The notes under the pieces are model-generated. The model was not told the DNA's origin and searched no databases. It worked only from the letters and a program-made list of their open reading frames with translations. From Lingula anatina (taxonomy: Eukaryota > Brachiopoda > Lingulata > Lingulida > Lingulidae): DNA of 64,000 bases. The stretch is from assembly GCF_001039355.2 (NCBI RefSeq), contig NW_019773692.1:25809-89808 (forward strand), given 5' to 3'. Position numbers and translations under genes: made by a program. Position 1 is the first letter of the stretch. Each line of letters starts with the position of its first letter. Shown one piece after another: positions 42,801-48,876 of this stretch.

Positions 42801-45637
42801 TGAAATCAAGATCCCTTTGTGGTATAAGAACAGCTTTACTATCTTGTGTAGCTATAGAATCAATGATGAGCAGACACTACTGTGTGGAATTTACATGGTA
42901 ATTTAATGATTATGGACCTTTAGTCAGCTGTATCCGGGGAAAGGGGGGGGGGCATTTTATGAAAAGGTGGACCTTTTAACCATAGAGTTTGCTAAAAAAA
43001 TCTAGCTTAAATTTTGGGTTGTTTCTGCAGGCCCCCTTCTACTCCTCAAAAGGCCTGTATAAAGTGCCAAGGGATCCACACAGGACAATATGCTCTGGTG
43101 CTGTCTGGCATACATTAATGTGTCTTATCACAACAATAAGCAGTACCTTTTTTATTAGTGTTAAAAACAAGTGATACAAGCTCTTAAACTGTTGCGCCTC
43201 CCTCACTCTTTAAAGTTGAAACTATAAATCAAGTAAAATTTAAATTAAAAAAAAAATCTTAATTCATTTCTTAACACAACAATTTGCTTATAACTCTTAG
43301 ATACACATATTTTGGTACAGCTATATGTACATCTAAACAAGGTGACAGGTAGCTCCTGATGTATTCTTGCAACACAAAACACTAGAGTTGAATACAAATC
43401 ACTTTACATTTAGATCTATTCTAGTAGCAGGGTCGCGGGGTGTGCAAACTAAAAGGCCCCTCTGGAAATGTCCTTTAATTAAACTAGTGGGATTGCCCAG
43501 AGAAATACAGGCAAGGTGTTAAATAGAGGTGCACAAGAATTCTCTTCATGCTCAAGTGACTGGCTCATCCTTCCCTCCAGCAATTTTCTGCCAAGTTGCA
43601 TCTTCACTGAATTTCAAAATAACGTCATTCTGGTTAACAAACCCATTTGTCTCCAACCCAACAGCTTAGATAATTGGCATATAACACGCAAAGAAAACCA
43701 AATATAAAATTGCTTAAAAGAGAAGGAACATGATGCACATGAACAAAACCCTCTTGGCCAAGTTCAAATACATCTAGGTGGTCCAAATGTATGGTGAAAA
43801 CTTTCAAATTTATTGTGGACTTTAATTTCTATATTCCCTCATTTCCTTCCATTTATAGGCAAGGGAAAGAAAGGAAGGAAGTTGATGTATTCAAGACCTT
43901 TAGCTAACCTCAGGCATCATGTCGGCACTATCAAATATGTATGAGGATGTCCGGTATGTTTGTCTCTCTTCCTGCTATATAACACTACATGGTGTGCTGA
44001 CATGCTACCCTCTCGCCAAGCACATAAACTGCTCAAGTGTTAACTATAATTTTCTTTGCATGAAATATAATACGTCATATTCTTTAAGAACTCTCCAATT
44101 TCTTAATTTCTTTTTTTAATAATTTTTTACTTGAAACAGGACAAAAGTGTGCATTTTTTCATACTTTTACTGTCCGCACTGAAATAGTTGCAACCATTGA
44201 GGCACTTTGTATCACATAGGCACAAGACTACAGAAAGAAAGTTACATTATCTTAATTCGATGCCTAATGATTTTCATACAGGCTATATGTACAAAACTTG
44301 ATCCTTGCCTGACATGAAATCATATAAAAGTCATGTGGTCATAGAACATGGAAACAACAAGTATTAGTAAATATCCAATGTGGTATGGAAACAACAAATA
44401 CTAGTAAATAACCAATGCAGTATTCACTGCTTCCACCCTAACCCTGCCCAACAATCCATCACAGTCTTTAAATATGATGTAAACATGATACTGGAACACT
44501 GACTGGTATTCTTATGTTGTTTTTGGAAGAATATTTTCATGCATCCATAAATAAGTCCCCATAAAACAAGAGTCCCTGCTGGCAAATGACTCATACAATT
44601 TGAATCTGATTGATAAACACCAAATACACTTTTCAGCTCTTTTAATACAGCCTCTCACTTTTTATGCACAGAATATTAAAATCTTAGAAATAAAATCTAC
44701 AGTCATTTAGAGACTAAAATAAAATTCTAAGGTTCTTTTATGTTTTTTCTCTCTCATTCTATAACCAAATGATCACACACAGGGCTAAGACATTTAGGAT
44801 TAGAATATTAGACAGAAGTAGCTAGGCCTGGGAAAACTTTTCATGGCATTTCTACCATACTGACAAAAATATTCAGCAAGATTCAACACAGATACAAAAA
44901 TGATAATGATTATTATTCATTGATCAATATATATATCATAACATCTAATGTATTGGGTCTAATCTACTGTCCCAGAAAGTGTACATGTCACTGTTACTTT
45001 TCTGAAAAAAAAATCAATCAATAAAATCATAATCTCTGCCATAATCTGAACTTATGTAATTGAGTTCGTGACCTTCAAATGCCACAATTAATGCAATGCA
45101 AATCAATCTCCCTCTTTTTGCACTCTCACCAGAGCTGATCCCGTCAATAATATTGTATAAGAACAATACAATTCCCATCACTATGCAATCTGGTCTGTAT
45201 CCCTCTTTACAGGTCCATCTGTTACTGATGGTAGAACACAGGCTACACAAGATACCATTACTGATATATACACATCCATGTAATGCTTGGTGTCCTATTG
45301 ATCAGGCAGGGGGCAATGAGCACTGCTTTTATAATTTTCTATTTCAAAATTTTATAATAATTACTACCATCACTATTAATGCATCCAAACCATATTTTGT
45401 TCTATATCAAAGACAAGCTAATGATCTAAAAAAGAGCACTAAATAATATATTACTAGTTAAATATATTTTCTTTTTCAATCAGCAATGTGAAATCCTCTG
45501 GAGACTTCAGCCCTCTCTCCAATCTCCTGTCCCCTCAATTACTGCTGTGAACAGGGCCTGTGTACTGAAATAGGGGCCCTGAGCAAGGATTATGAATGAA
45601 GTATAAAACTATTCACTTACATCCCTCCTGTGGCCAT
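231..45637 (-). CDS. ARHGAP32: Rho GTPase-activating protein, ARHGAP32/33-like (PX-SH3-RhoGAP), 3' part outside window
   Basis: This gene encodes a Rho-family GTPase-activating protein that stimulates GTP hydrolysis by Rac/Cdc42/Rho-type GTPases at membranes. Thirteen coding exons join in consistent phase to give 474 codons before the left edge. From the start codon (45637) the order is a short acidic/serine-rich N-terminus, a PX domain at about residues 90-213, an atypical SH3 at about 228-300 (WWRG and GFFP motifs), and a RhoGAP domain from about 345. GIYRLSG carries the likely arginine finger at residue 388, and YFRELPNPLLTYQLY is the second RhoGAP signature. PX-SH3-RhoGAP order and the linker ERVFGCDLGEHLLNSG are hallmarks of vertebrate ARHGAP32 and ARHGAP33 as recalled, without a database search. 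The paralogue cannot be chosen, so the symbol marks the family. The end of the RhoGAP domain and any long C-terminal tail are missing. Vertebrate members are partly neuronal; that role here would be inference. Confidence 0.93.
314..675 (-). other. ARHGAP intron 13
   Basis: A 362-bp intron between the two last RhoGAP exons in the window, with GTAGGT donor and CTTCAG acceptor on the minus strand. It is AT-rich and has no recognisable element. Confidence 0.75.
676..817 (-). CDS. ARHGAP32: ARHGAP exon 13 (RhoGAP core)
   Basis: The exon encodes LAFDEGTAPDLKIETQKDIH, then SISSLLKMYFRELPNPLLTY, then QLYSKFV. YFRELPNPLLTY is a conserved RhoGAP core motif near the GTPase interface. The donor was set at GTG/GTAGGT rather than TTT/GTGGTA because GTAGGT is the better site and the extra valine keeps alignment with the family. 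The exon starts in phase 2, completing AGG (Arg), and ends in phase 0. Confidence 0.92.
978..1080 (-). CDS. ARHGAP32: ARHGAP exon 12 (RhoGAP arginine finger)
   Basis: The exon encodes VPQVLQICSEVIEKHGIVDG then IYRLSGVASNIQKL. GIYRLSG holds the arginine finger that RhoGAP domains insert into the GTPase active site. The acceptor CTCCAG and donor AG/GTATGC fit the phases of both neighbours. Confidence 0.95.
1081..1497 (-). other. ARHGAP intron 11
   Basis: A 417-bp intron (GTAGGG donor, CTCCAG acceptor) between the linker exon and the arginine-finger exon. No element was recognised. Confidence 0.8.
1498..1647 (-). CDS. ARHGAP32: ARHGAP exon 11 (SH3-RhoGAP linker)
   Basis: The exon encodes VLQRRGKVISFLSRFFTHRP, then TRNALKQTGIVKERVFGCDL, then GEHLLNSGLE. 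This basic linker into the RhoGAP domain is strongly conserved in ARHGAP32/33. Two AG acceptors lie 8 bases apart; the upstream one (TTTCCCAG) was chosen because only it keeps frame with the previous exon, which ends in phase 1. Confidence 0.93.
1878..1974 (-). CDS. ARHGAP32: ARHGAP exon 10 (end of SH3)
   Basis: The exon encodes VGFFPAECVEIIGSDNKMPQ then TVEAKLAEAQKP. GFFPAECVE is the last SH3 strand, equivalent to the usual G-x-F-P-x-x-Y-V. The acceptor is TTTCAG and the donor AG/GTAAGA. Confidence 0.93.
2072..2247. mobile_element. Small inverted-repeat element (MITE-like), family with GGTCAAATATRG ends
   Basis: Near-identical inverted arms of about 45 bp face each other across a roughly 80-bp centre. 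The left arm runs inward from ATTCAGAATA through GACTAACTAGTC to GGGTCAAATATAG, and the right arm is its complement with a few changes. TA lies at both outer edges, a possible target duplication. No coding capacity is present. It lies in an ARHGAP intron, and a decayed relative is at 61049-61199. Confidence 0.7.
2284..2364 (-). CDS. ARHGAP32: ARHGAP exon 9 (SH3 core)
   Basis: The 81-bp in-frame exon encodes VGDFVSVIDMPPVEDTVWWR then GKKASFE. The WW pair and the following RGK are the SH3 ligand-groove region. The acceptor is TTTCAG and the donor GAG/GTAGGG. Confidence 0.93.
2365..2764 (-). other. ARHGAP intron 8
   Basis: A 400-bp intron with GTAAGT donor and TTTCAG acceptor. No element was recognised. 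Confidence 0.8.
2765..2893 (-). CDS. ARHGAP32: ARHGAP exon 8 (PX-SH3 junction)
   Basis: The exon encodes MDNHGNRLLITSSDDSDINI, then PAIAAAHVVKSHNAQATDEL, then SLK. The first part ends the PX region and the second begins the SH3. The acceptor is ATAG and the donor AAA/GTAAGT, with both ends in phase 0. The internal ATG is not a start codon, because upstream exons join in frame. Confidence 0.93.
2894..3622 (-). other. ARHGAP intron 7, beginning in a GA microsatellite
   Basis: A 729-bp intron. Its donor GTGAGA runs directly into a (GA)n tract, seen as CT-rich sequence at about 3450-3622 on the plus strand and broken by short CCCC and TTTATC pieces. The rest is unremarkable. Confidence 0.8.
3623..3715 (-). 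CDS. ARHGAP32: ARHGAP exon 7 (PX C-terminal helices)
   Basis: The 93-bp in-frame exon encodes GIPEKLAAYLNKFSEIAGNM then ISCGPILNWLE, the helical end of the PX domain. The acceptor is TTGCAG and the donor GAG/GTGAGA. Confidence 0.93.
5568..5581 (-). promoter_or_regulatory. Candidate CTCF-binding site
   Basis: On the minus strand the sequence reads CCAGCAGAGGGCGC, matching every position of the CTCF core consensus CCASYAGRKGGCRS. It lies in a locally GC- and CpG-richer patch of an AT-rich intron. Motif match only; occupancy is unknown. Confidence 0.45.
6629..6687. repeat. (TG)n-(AG)n compound microsatellite near a donor site
   Basis: A TG run is followed by an uninterrupted AG run. On the minus strand the tract starts within about 10 bases of the donor of ARHGAP exon 6. 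Confidence 0.95.
6696..6923 (-). CDS. ARHGAP32: ARHGAP exon 6 (PX core)
   Basis: The 228-bp in-frame exon encodes most of the PX domain, including WTLKRTFENFRLLDKQLHKC and IYDRKFSKLPEL. The RTFENF segment corresponds to the PX R-[YF]-x-[DE]-F motif. This exon gave the first recognition of the gene. The acceptor is CACTAG and the donor GAG/GTGAGC. Confidence 0.95.
7189..7276 (-). CDS. ARHGAP32: ARHGAP exon 5 (start of PX)
   Basis: The exon encodes KVHDLSSRFPKIDDCAHFHY then DFIELGPLQ. The CAHFHY motif is shared with ARHGAP32/33. The acceptor TTTCAG completes a split AAA codon from the previous exon, and the donor is CAG/GTATTA. Confidence 0.93.
7277..7720 (-). other. ARHGAP intron 4, distal part
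   Basis: The rest of the 504-bp intron beyond the tandem donor copies. It is AT-rich and no element was seen. Confidence 0.75.
7721..7807 (-). repeat. 29-bp tandem triplication spanning a 5' splice site
   Basis: Three near-identical 29-bp units contain the last roughly 20 exon bases (coding VKVKAMTK) and the first bases of the intron. The donors read GTAAGT (true, exon end 7781), GTAAAT (7752) and GTAAGC (7723). Two units lie in the intron. Reading past the first donor gives ACA AAG TAA, so use of the later donors would end the protein. Confidence 0.93.
7781..7866 (-). CDS. ARHGAP32: ARHGAP exon 4
   Basis: The exon encodes VGIIPIYDSLDRAGIRELSG then SVKVKAMTK. The last part corresponds to the ARHGAP32 stretch STASMKVKHVKK just before the PX domain. 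The acceptor is TTTCAG; the exon ends in phase 2 at AA/GTAAGT, and the next exon supplies the third base. Confidence 0.9.
8492..8574. repeat. (TA)n microsatellite
   Basis: An almost pure run of TA, about 82 bp, within ARHGAP intron 3. Confidence 0.97.
9735..9804. repeat. 28-bp-spaced array of RFX X-box-like motifs
   Basis: Three related 14-mers begin at 9735, 9763 and 9791, exactly 28 bp apart: GTCACCATGGCAAC, GTCACTATGGTAAC and GTTGCTATGGCAAT. The first fits the RFX consensus GTNRCC-N(0-3)-RGYAAC and the others are close. The array looks like a decayed minisatellite whose conserved part is the palindromic core. Regulatory use is unproven. Confidence 0.5.
11686..11776. repeat. (TG)n microsatellite
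   Basis: About 90 bp of uninterrupted TG dinucleotides within ARHGAP intron 3. The cysteine/valine and histidine/threonine open frames over it are artefacts. Confidence 0.98.
14683..15295. repeat. 306-bp direct duplicate across a single-n join
   Basis: Bases 14683-14988 and 14990-15295 are essentially identical, separated by one n at 14989. The exact junction at an ambiguity code points to two overlapping contig ends laid side by side rather than a real duplication. Confidence 0.9.
15288..15510. mobile_element. MITE-like element, TAGATCGATCTA family, copy 1
   Basis: The element is bounded by inverted TTTCC-AGATTTAGATCGATCTA-type ends and has a centre of about 170 bp including GTAAGGGGGTAATTAACT. 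The right terminus appears repeated. Copy 2 at 34211-34428 shares both ends and the centre. No coding capacity. Confidence 0.7.
18219..18579. mobile_element. Possible 360-bp inverted-repeat element
   Basis: Both ends read ACATGCTGAAA inward on opposite strands. Further in, GGTC/GACC and CCGG-containing blocks (GACCGG, GGACCGGT) recur in inverted order. No clear target duplication was found, so boundaries are provisional. Confidence 0.45.
18741..18836. mobile_element. 96-bp foldback element with perfect 16-bp inverted ends
   Basis: TTATCACCCTGAGTTT at 18741-18756 is perfectly complemented at 18821-18836. A further partial match (GAACTGA) lies inside each arm. Probably a tiny MITE. Confidence 0.65.
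19190..19316 (-). CDS. ARHGAP32: ARHGAP exon 3 (N-terminal acidic/serine region)
   Basis: The exon encodes GSRSGSISDGGGTEDENSEP, then TVKKLPSGTMKTEAGNSQFY, then SK. It is low-complexity and charged, probably disordered. The acceptor TTTGCAG leaves one base (A) that completes the split codon left by exon 2, and the donor is AAG/GTAAGG into exon 4. The family match is weak here, so the phase fit is the main support. Confidence 0.8.
20711..20743. repeat. (GACA)n microsatellite
   Basis: About eight tandem GACA units within ARHGAP intron 2, followed by a short TA run. Confidence 0.95.
24835..24965. repeat. Short tandem duplication with C runs
   Basis: A unit of roughly 65-70 bp occurs about two times and then in part. 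It contains CCTATATT, TCTGCA-TTTATATGTGGGCT and a run of C. The C-run lengths may be unreliable. Confidence 0.7.
25319..25480. repeat. (CT)n tract, G runs and a single-n join
   Basis: A (CT)n microsatellite at 25319-25357 is followed by long G runs (to 25452), a T run and a single n at 25478. The join probably reflects failed sequencing through low complexity. No flanking duplicate was found here. Confidence 0.85.
26905..26973. repeat. (AAAT)n microsatellite
   Basis: About 17 tandem AAAT units in ARHGAP intron 2, just upstream of a longer array that also carries AAAT tracts. Confidence 0.97.
27205..27795. repeat. Three-copy tandem array with (AAAT)n in each unit
   Basis: A unit of about 180-215 bp is repeated three times. 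Each contains GGACTTTGAACATGAAAGTA, an (AAAT)n run of variable length, and AGTGATATCAAGAAAATCCC. Most of the length difference comes from the AAAT tract. Confidence 0.9.
30618..30874. mobile_element. 257-bp palindromic foldback element, copy 1
   Basis: The two arms of about 120 bp are near-perfect inverted repeats around a short centre built from TTACTATAAG repeats. The termini are GGCTTCATTCACATGCAATG and its complement. TAA and TTA flank the ends. There is no open frame. It lies in ARHGAP intron 2 and would form a long hairpin in the transcript. An equal-length copy is at 60783-61039. Confidence 0.9.
34211..34428. mobile_element. MITE-like element, TAGATCGATCTA family, copy 2
   Basis: It has the same inverted ends and the same centre (GTAAGGGGGTAATTAACT, GTGAACCCCCAGGGAGTTAG) as the copy at 15288. 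The right end is TAGATCAATCTAATCTCTGG, complementing the left end apart from a few changes. Confidence 0.7.
35908..35942. repeat. G run followed by (AG)n
   Basis: A run of about 13 G is followed by (AG)n. It lies just before the first of two nearly identical 1.9-kb blocks. Confidence 0.9.
37183..37245. repeat. GC-rich minisatellite
   Basis: About three units of CACCCACCCTGACRCCCCC-type sequence, mirrored at 39117-39181 in the duplicate block. Confidence 0.8.
39774..39839. repeat. (CA)n microsatellite
   Basis: A CA run of about 60 bp at the end of the second 1.9-kb block. The first block has a different, interrupted CA pattern, as expected of two alleles. Confidence 0.95.
40259..40428. mobile_element. 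Possible third, diverged AGATCGATC element
   Basis: It starts CCTAGATTGATCTAACAGGA and ends GATAGATCGATCCACGG, with TTAAGC-GTCTG and TAGCGAGAATCCCC in the centre resembling the two other copies. The outer ends are poorly matched. In the allele-like copy at 42.4 kb only the right part is present. Confidence 0.45.
41225..41777. mobile_element. 553-bp CpG-rich inverted-repeat element, present in one allele only
   Basis: The left end TACCCCGTTCACACTAC and the right end GTAGTGTGAATGGGGTA are 17-bp inverted repeats with one mismatch. The element follows CTTATAACTCTTA; in the second block the same flank continues straight into GATACACAT, so that block is the empty site. The interior is rich in CpG compared with its surroundings. 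Its longest open frame, 89 codons at 41418-41687, resembles no transposase I recognise. The right flank is lost in the gap. Confidence 0.8.
41778..42142. other. Assembly gap (365 N)
   Basis: A run of N that starts at the last base of the 553-bp element. Open frames across it are meaningless. Confidence 1.
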
Positions 45638-45693
45638 TCTAATCAATATAAGATTCCAGGATCTTTGCCATATCTTCACTGTTTCTCACTGCT
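45621..45693 (-). CDS. ARHGAP32: ARHGAP exon 2 with start codon
   Basis: This exon contributes 56 bases of leader and 17 coding bases: ATG at 45637-45635, then GCC ACA GGA GGG AT. It is bounded by TTTCAG and GTAAGT. The start was chosen because the A at -3 and G at +4 are favourable and because the two leftover bases (AT) join the single A of exon 3 in frame, giving MATGGIGSRSGS. An 11-codon upstream frame ends one base before this ATG. No other evidence supports the start. Confidence 0.72.
45639..45671 (-). promoter_or_regulatory. Upstream ORF ending one base before the ARHGAP start
   Basis: Within exon 2 on the minus strand, ATG GCA AAG ... GAT TAG encodes MAKILESYID and stops, with a single A between TAG and the main ATG. 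It is in a different frame from the CDS. Such spacing could permit reinitiation or reduce translation. Confidence 0.45.
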
Positions 45694-47216
45694 CTGAAAT
45701 GAGAAAACATACTGTAACATACAGGATTCTCAACAATAGCTAACACTGTCTCTTTTGTTTTATAGATGAGACATTCACACCTATTTTACATATATCACTT
45801 AATCACCTTTCTAGCAATATGAGTTCCATAATGACATGATATCAAAACATTTCCACCAATCAAAGGCTCTGTGCCTTACTATAAAAGTAAGTAATGAACT
45901 AATGCTGAGTTTCCCGATCATCTTTATTCTCCTCTACAAAACGAATAAAACTTAATTGCTTGTAATGTATTTACTATGTATGTTAATGTTCTCTTATACA
46001 CCAGCCTTGGTACAAGTGTCCTGGGTCACTGCAACTTGACTCAACTGATTTAGATGAATCACAAGAAATAAGTACAATGCACTCATATATATGTTAATGC
46101 ATTAGGTGCAATGAATGCAAAAAATGCCATGCCACATTCGTTCAACATCCATTATAGCAATATTGATTATGAAAAAATGTGGCAATGGAACACTGAAAAA
46201 ATCTAGTGCAGCCTGCTTGGAATTATCAGAGGCAGTGCAAAGATAAAAACAACCAATTCCCACTTTATTGTTTATACCTTATTCTTGACCACTAAGACTG
46301 TTCAGGACATTTCAAAAGTTTGATCAATATATGGGTAAAATGGGACATAATACATTCAGATATTCTAACTGTGTGTGGCAATGATGAGTCATAACTGTAT
46401 TGATGAGTCTCCAGTCAATATGTTCACTGCACTCAACCAGGCTGATGCTAATAAGCTGCAAACAATTCTTAATGGTTTAAGACAGTTTAGATAGTATATT
46501 GAAAAACCTACAGTACAATAATCATTATTATTATTATTTCATTTGTTTTGCCTAGCTTGATCAAGTGCCTTATCCTTTACATTAAATGCACACAAATCTT
46601 TCAAATGAATATAAACTATAAAACTTCATGCGATTCTTACTTTTCCACTTAATTTTTTTGTAATTTCATTTATTATTACTTCTAACAACCACTGGATACT
46701 AAAATGTGACTGTTTTGCACAATAAATTCATATCAGCTTTTATTCAAGCCTTAAGTGATGATTTTTGGGGTGTATACACACTTCATTCTATGAGAATAAT
46801 GAACTGATCCATCATGATTCGACTTAAATGGAAAATTTTCATGAAAAAACAATCTGTGCTAGGTATCTGCCATATACCAGGTATGACAATGAGGTGTTCC
46901 ATCAACACAAAGTAGCACAAACAGAAATAGGGCAAGACGAGTTGCTGTTATTCAATCTGGTTATAATTTCCAGTTAATATTTGGAGTCAATTCAAGGTGC
47001 AGTGAGTGACATCGTGGCACATGAGATTCAAGACACCCACACACAGTCTACTTATTTAACAATGTGATATCTCTAACATGACAAAAACTCCCAATATTGG
47101 CACAGCATGATAGCCCCGCCGTTGGGAATTTATAGCGTCACAATCGACTACAGAACTAAGATATTGACAACCGTTCATACTAACCACAAAAGTAATAATT
47201 TGGACTTACTACTCAC
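45694..47216 (-). other. ARHGAP intron 1 (1.5 kb)
   Basis: A leader intron with GTGAGT donor and TTTCAG acceptor. It is AT-rich and no repeat family was recognised. Confidence 0.6.
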
Positions 47217-47320
47217 CTTAGTAAATAAAACAAGTATTTCGCAAATAAGAAATAAACCAATATTTTCTTCCGATCACACCTAGCATTCCGGTCCGGAAGC
47301 CATTTTGACCCGTCTGGTGA
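47217..47320 (-). other. ARHGAP32: ARHGAP non-coding first exon (approximate 5' end)
   Basis: On the minus strand, sequence ending TTTACTAAG is followed by a strong donor GTGAGT (47216-47211). The exon contains a 7-codon upstream frame (MASGPEC, 47303-47280) and no long frame, so it is probably leader. The transcription start is unknown; 47320 marks the edge of the GTCACGTGAC motif. An alternative is a non-coding transcript not joined to ARHGAP. Confidence 0.5.
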
Positions 47321-47340
47321 GTCACGTGACTATAAAGTAA
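47293..47340. promoter_or_regulatory. Divergent promoter elements: GTCACGTGAC and ETS-like site
   Basis: GTCACGTGAC (47321-47330) is the exact CLEAR/E-box palindrome bound by MiT/TFE and USF factors in other animals. TATAAA follows at 47331. CCGGAAG (47293-47299) is an ETS/GABP-type core. They sit just upstream of, or at, the likely ARHGAP start and about 0.4 kb from the ARCN1 leader. Motif matches only. Confidence 0.5.
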
Positions 47341-47720
47341 TGCGAGTAAAATGTCTGTGTTTGACATTATAAAATCACAATTTTTGTGTAATGAAACCCA
47401 GAATAATATCTTAACATAAAGTATTTTATAAAATCCAATACGAATTTTTTATCATAAACCATTTTGCTTATTAGTTTATTGTGATATGTGCTAAATATAT
47501 ACACGCGTATTACTTGTTGTGAGTACTACGCCGGAAAATAATATCAAAAGACTAGTCCTCAAAATTTATAGATACAGTTGCATAATAAATAAAGAATCAG
47601 TTCTGTTATGATAAAAACCATTTAAAGGGAAGCATTTTTGTTTGCTCTAGGGTATGGTGTGCATATTTTCATAGATTTGGAGGTTTATTCACTTAAAGCG
47701 GAATGATATTATAGTTATAC

Positions 47721-47840
47721 GTGGCCGCCGCCATGTTGGTCGGATGAGTTGGAAGTCCACGCCGATGACAGAAGTTTAGTCGACTTGCAACATATCTAAA
47801 CTGACTTGAAGCGTTATACTGCGAAAAAACAGATATCATA
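47721..47840 (+). promoter_or_regulatory. ARCN1: ARCN1 leader with YY1-like site and two tiny upstream ORFs
   Basis: GGCCGCCGCCATGTTGG (47722-47738) differs by one base from the YY1 site GCCGCCATCTTG common at housekeeping-gene starts. Two minimal upstream frames follow: MLVG (47733-47747) and MTEV (47765-47779). The exact transcription start is unknown, so the first may not be transcribed. Confidence 0.45.
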
Positions 47841-47843
47841 ATG
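47841..47843 (+). CDS. ARCN1: ARCN1 exon 1, ATG only
   Basis: The start codon is followed at once by donor GTAAGC, so the exon contributes only the initiator methionine. Exon 2 has no in-frame ATG, and delta-COP proteins begin MVLLAAAV, which supports this join. Confidence 0.9.
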
Positions 47844-48845
47844 GTAAGCATATTGGCAAATTAAAATCTGATGTATGCATAGGGAAAATATATAGAAATT
47901 AATGCTGAAAGACGTACCGGCTTGTTAAAATGATCAAAGCCACTTGTTAGAACGAAGGTCGGATCATTCATTGCCACGAATGAATATTTGACTCTCTTTC
48001 TGAACGATCAAGCGAATAACTTAAGGTTGTGATCCGTTTGAAAATTTGAAATTATTTTAGTTCCTTAATAAAGGCAGTGTTTGAAAGCAGAAGGGTAGTG
48101 ATCAATCTCTTTCCTGAAGATGTTCTAAATTTGACATCCACTTGTTTTTATTATTGCTAATGTTTCCAAATGTAAAACTCATCAGTACATGACTCCACTT
48201 TGTCTTTAATCAAAGAACTGTGTCAGCATGGCAGCTATAAAATCTGAGTTTAGGATCAGGCATGGGTTGATGAGAAAAACAACTTAAGTCAACAATGCCA
48301 CACTTTTATTTCACCAGTCTTATGTATGTATAATAGGGGTGGGCAAATGAAGGCTTTTTTGAGAAATTTAATTTCAGACAAGTGGATTCTATGGCCATTT
48401 TGGCTGCTGAATACAAATCTAATAAGTATTTTCATTTTAAATTACATCTGATATTGGTATCAGGTGATTTTTCAAAATGGCAACCAAACGCTCCCTCAAA
48501 TCACATATTTCTCATGTAAATCTTTAAATATCAGTTCAAACATGGCTTTTTATATGTCTAACCATATGATTTCATGATCAATGAGCATAAATAGATACAT
48601 CATTTTGGTTGGGTCACTTCATTTTGGGNTTAATCAAAGAACTGTGTCAGCATGGCAGCTATAAAATCTGAGTTTAGGATCAGGCATGGGTTGATGAGAA
48701 AAACAACTTAAGTCAACAATGCCACACTTTTATTTCACCAGTCTTATATATGTATAATGATAATTAACTTATACACAATAATGAGATTCACTATCTGTTA
48801 CAGGTGCTTTTGGCAGCTGCTGTCTGTAACAAGACAGGCAAGGGT

Positions 48846-48876
<31 letters not shown>

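Larger units (their letters stand above)
40333..43290. repeat. 0.9-kb block present twice around a 365-bp gap
   Basis: Bases of about 40333-41224 and 42398-43290 are nearly identical (shared CTTAAGCAGCTTAGATGTCT start, shared CAATTTGCTTATAACTCTTA end). Between them lie the 553-bp element, the N gap and about 255 bp of unrelated AT-rich sequence. This looks like two haplotypes in series. Confidence 0.85.
19317..45620 (-). other. ARHGAP intron 2 (apparent 26.3 kb)
   Basis: No protein-coding exon was recognised in this stretch. It holds homopolymers, microsatellites, tandem (AAAT)n units, a 257-bp palindromic element, AGATCGATCTA elements, a 553-bp inverted-repeat element, one N gap and two allele-like duplicate blocks. 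Its true length is shorter, because about 2.8 kb appears to be present twice. Confidence 0.65.

Noticed and set aside
47331-47336. TATAAA as a TATA box for ARCN1
   Set aside because: It is about 400 bp upstream of the likely ARCN1 leader, and ARCN1-type genes usually start from YY1-like or CpG promoters.
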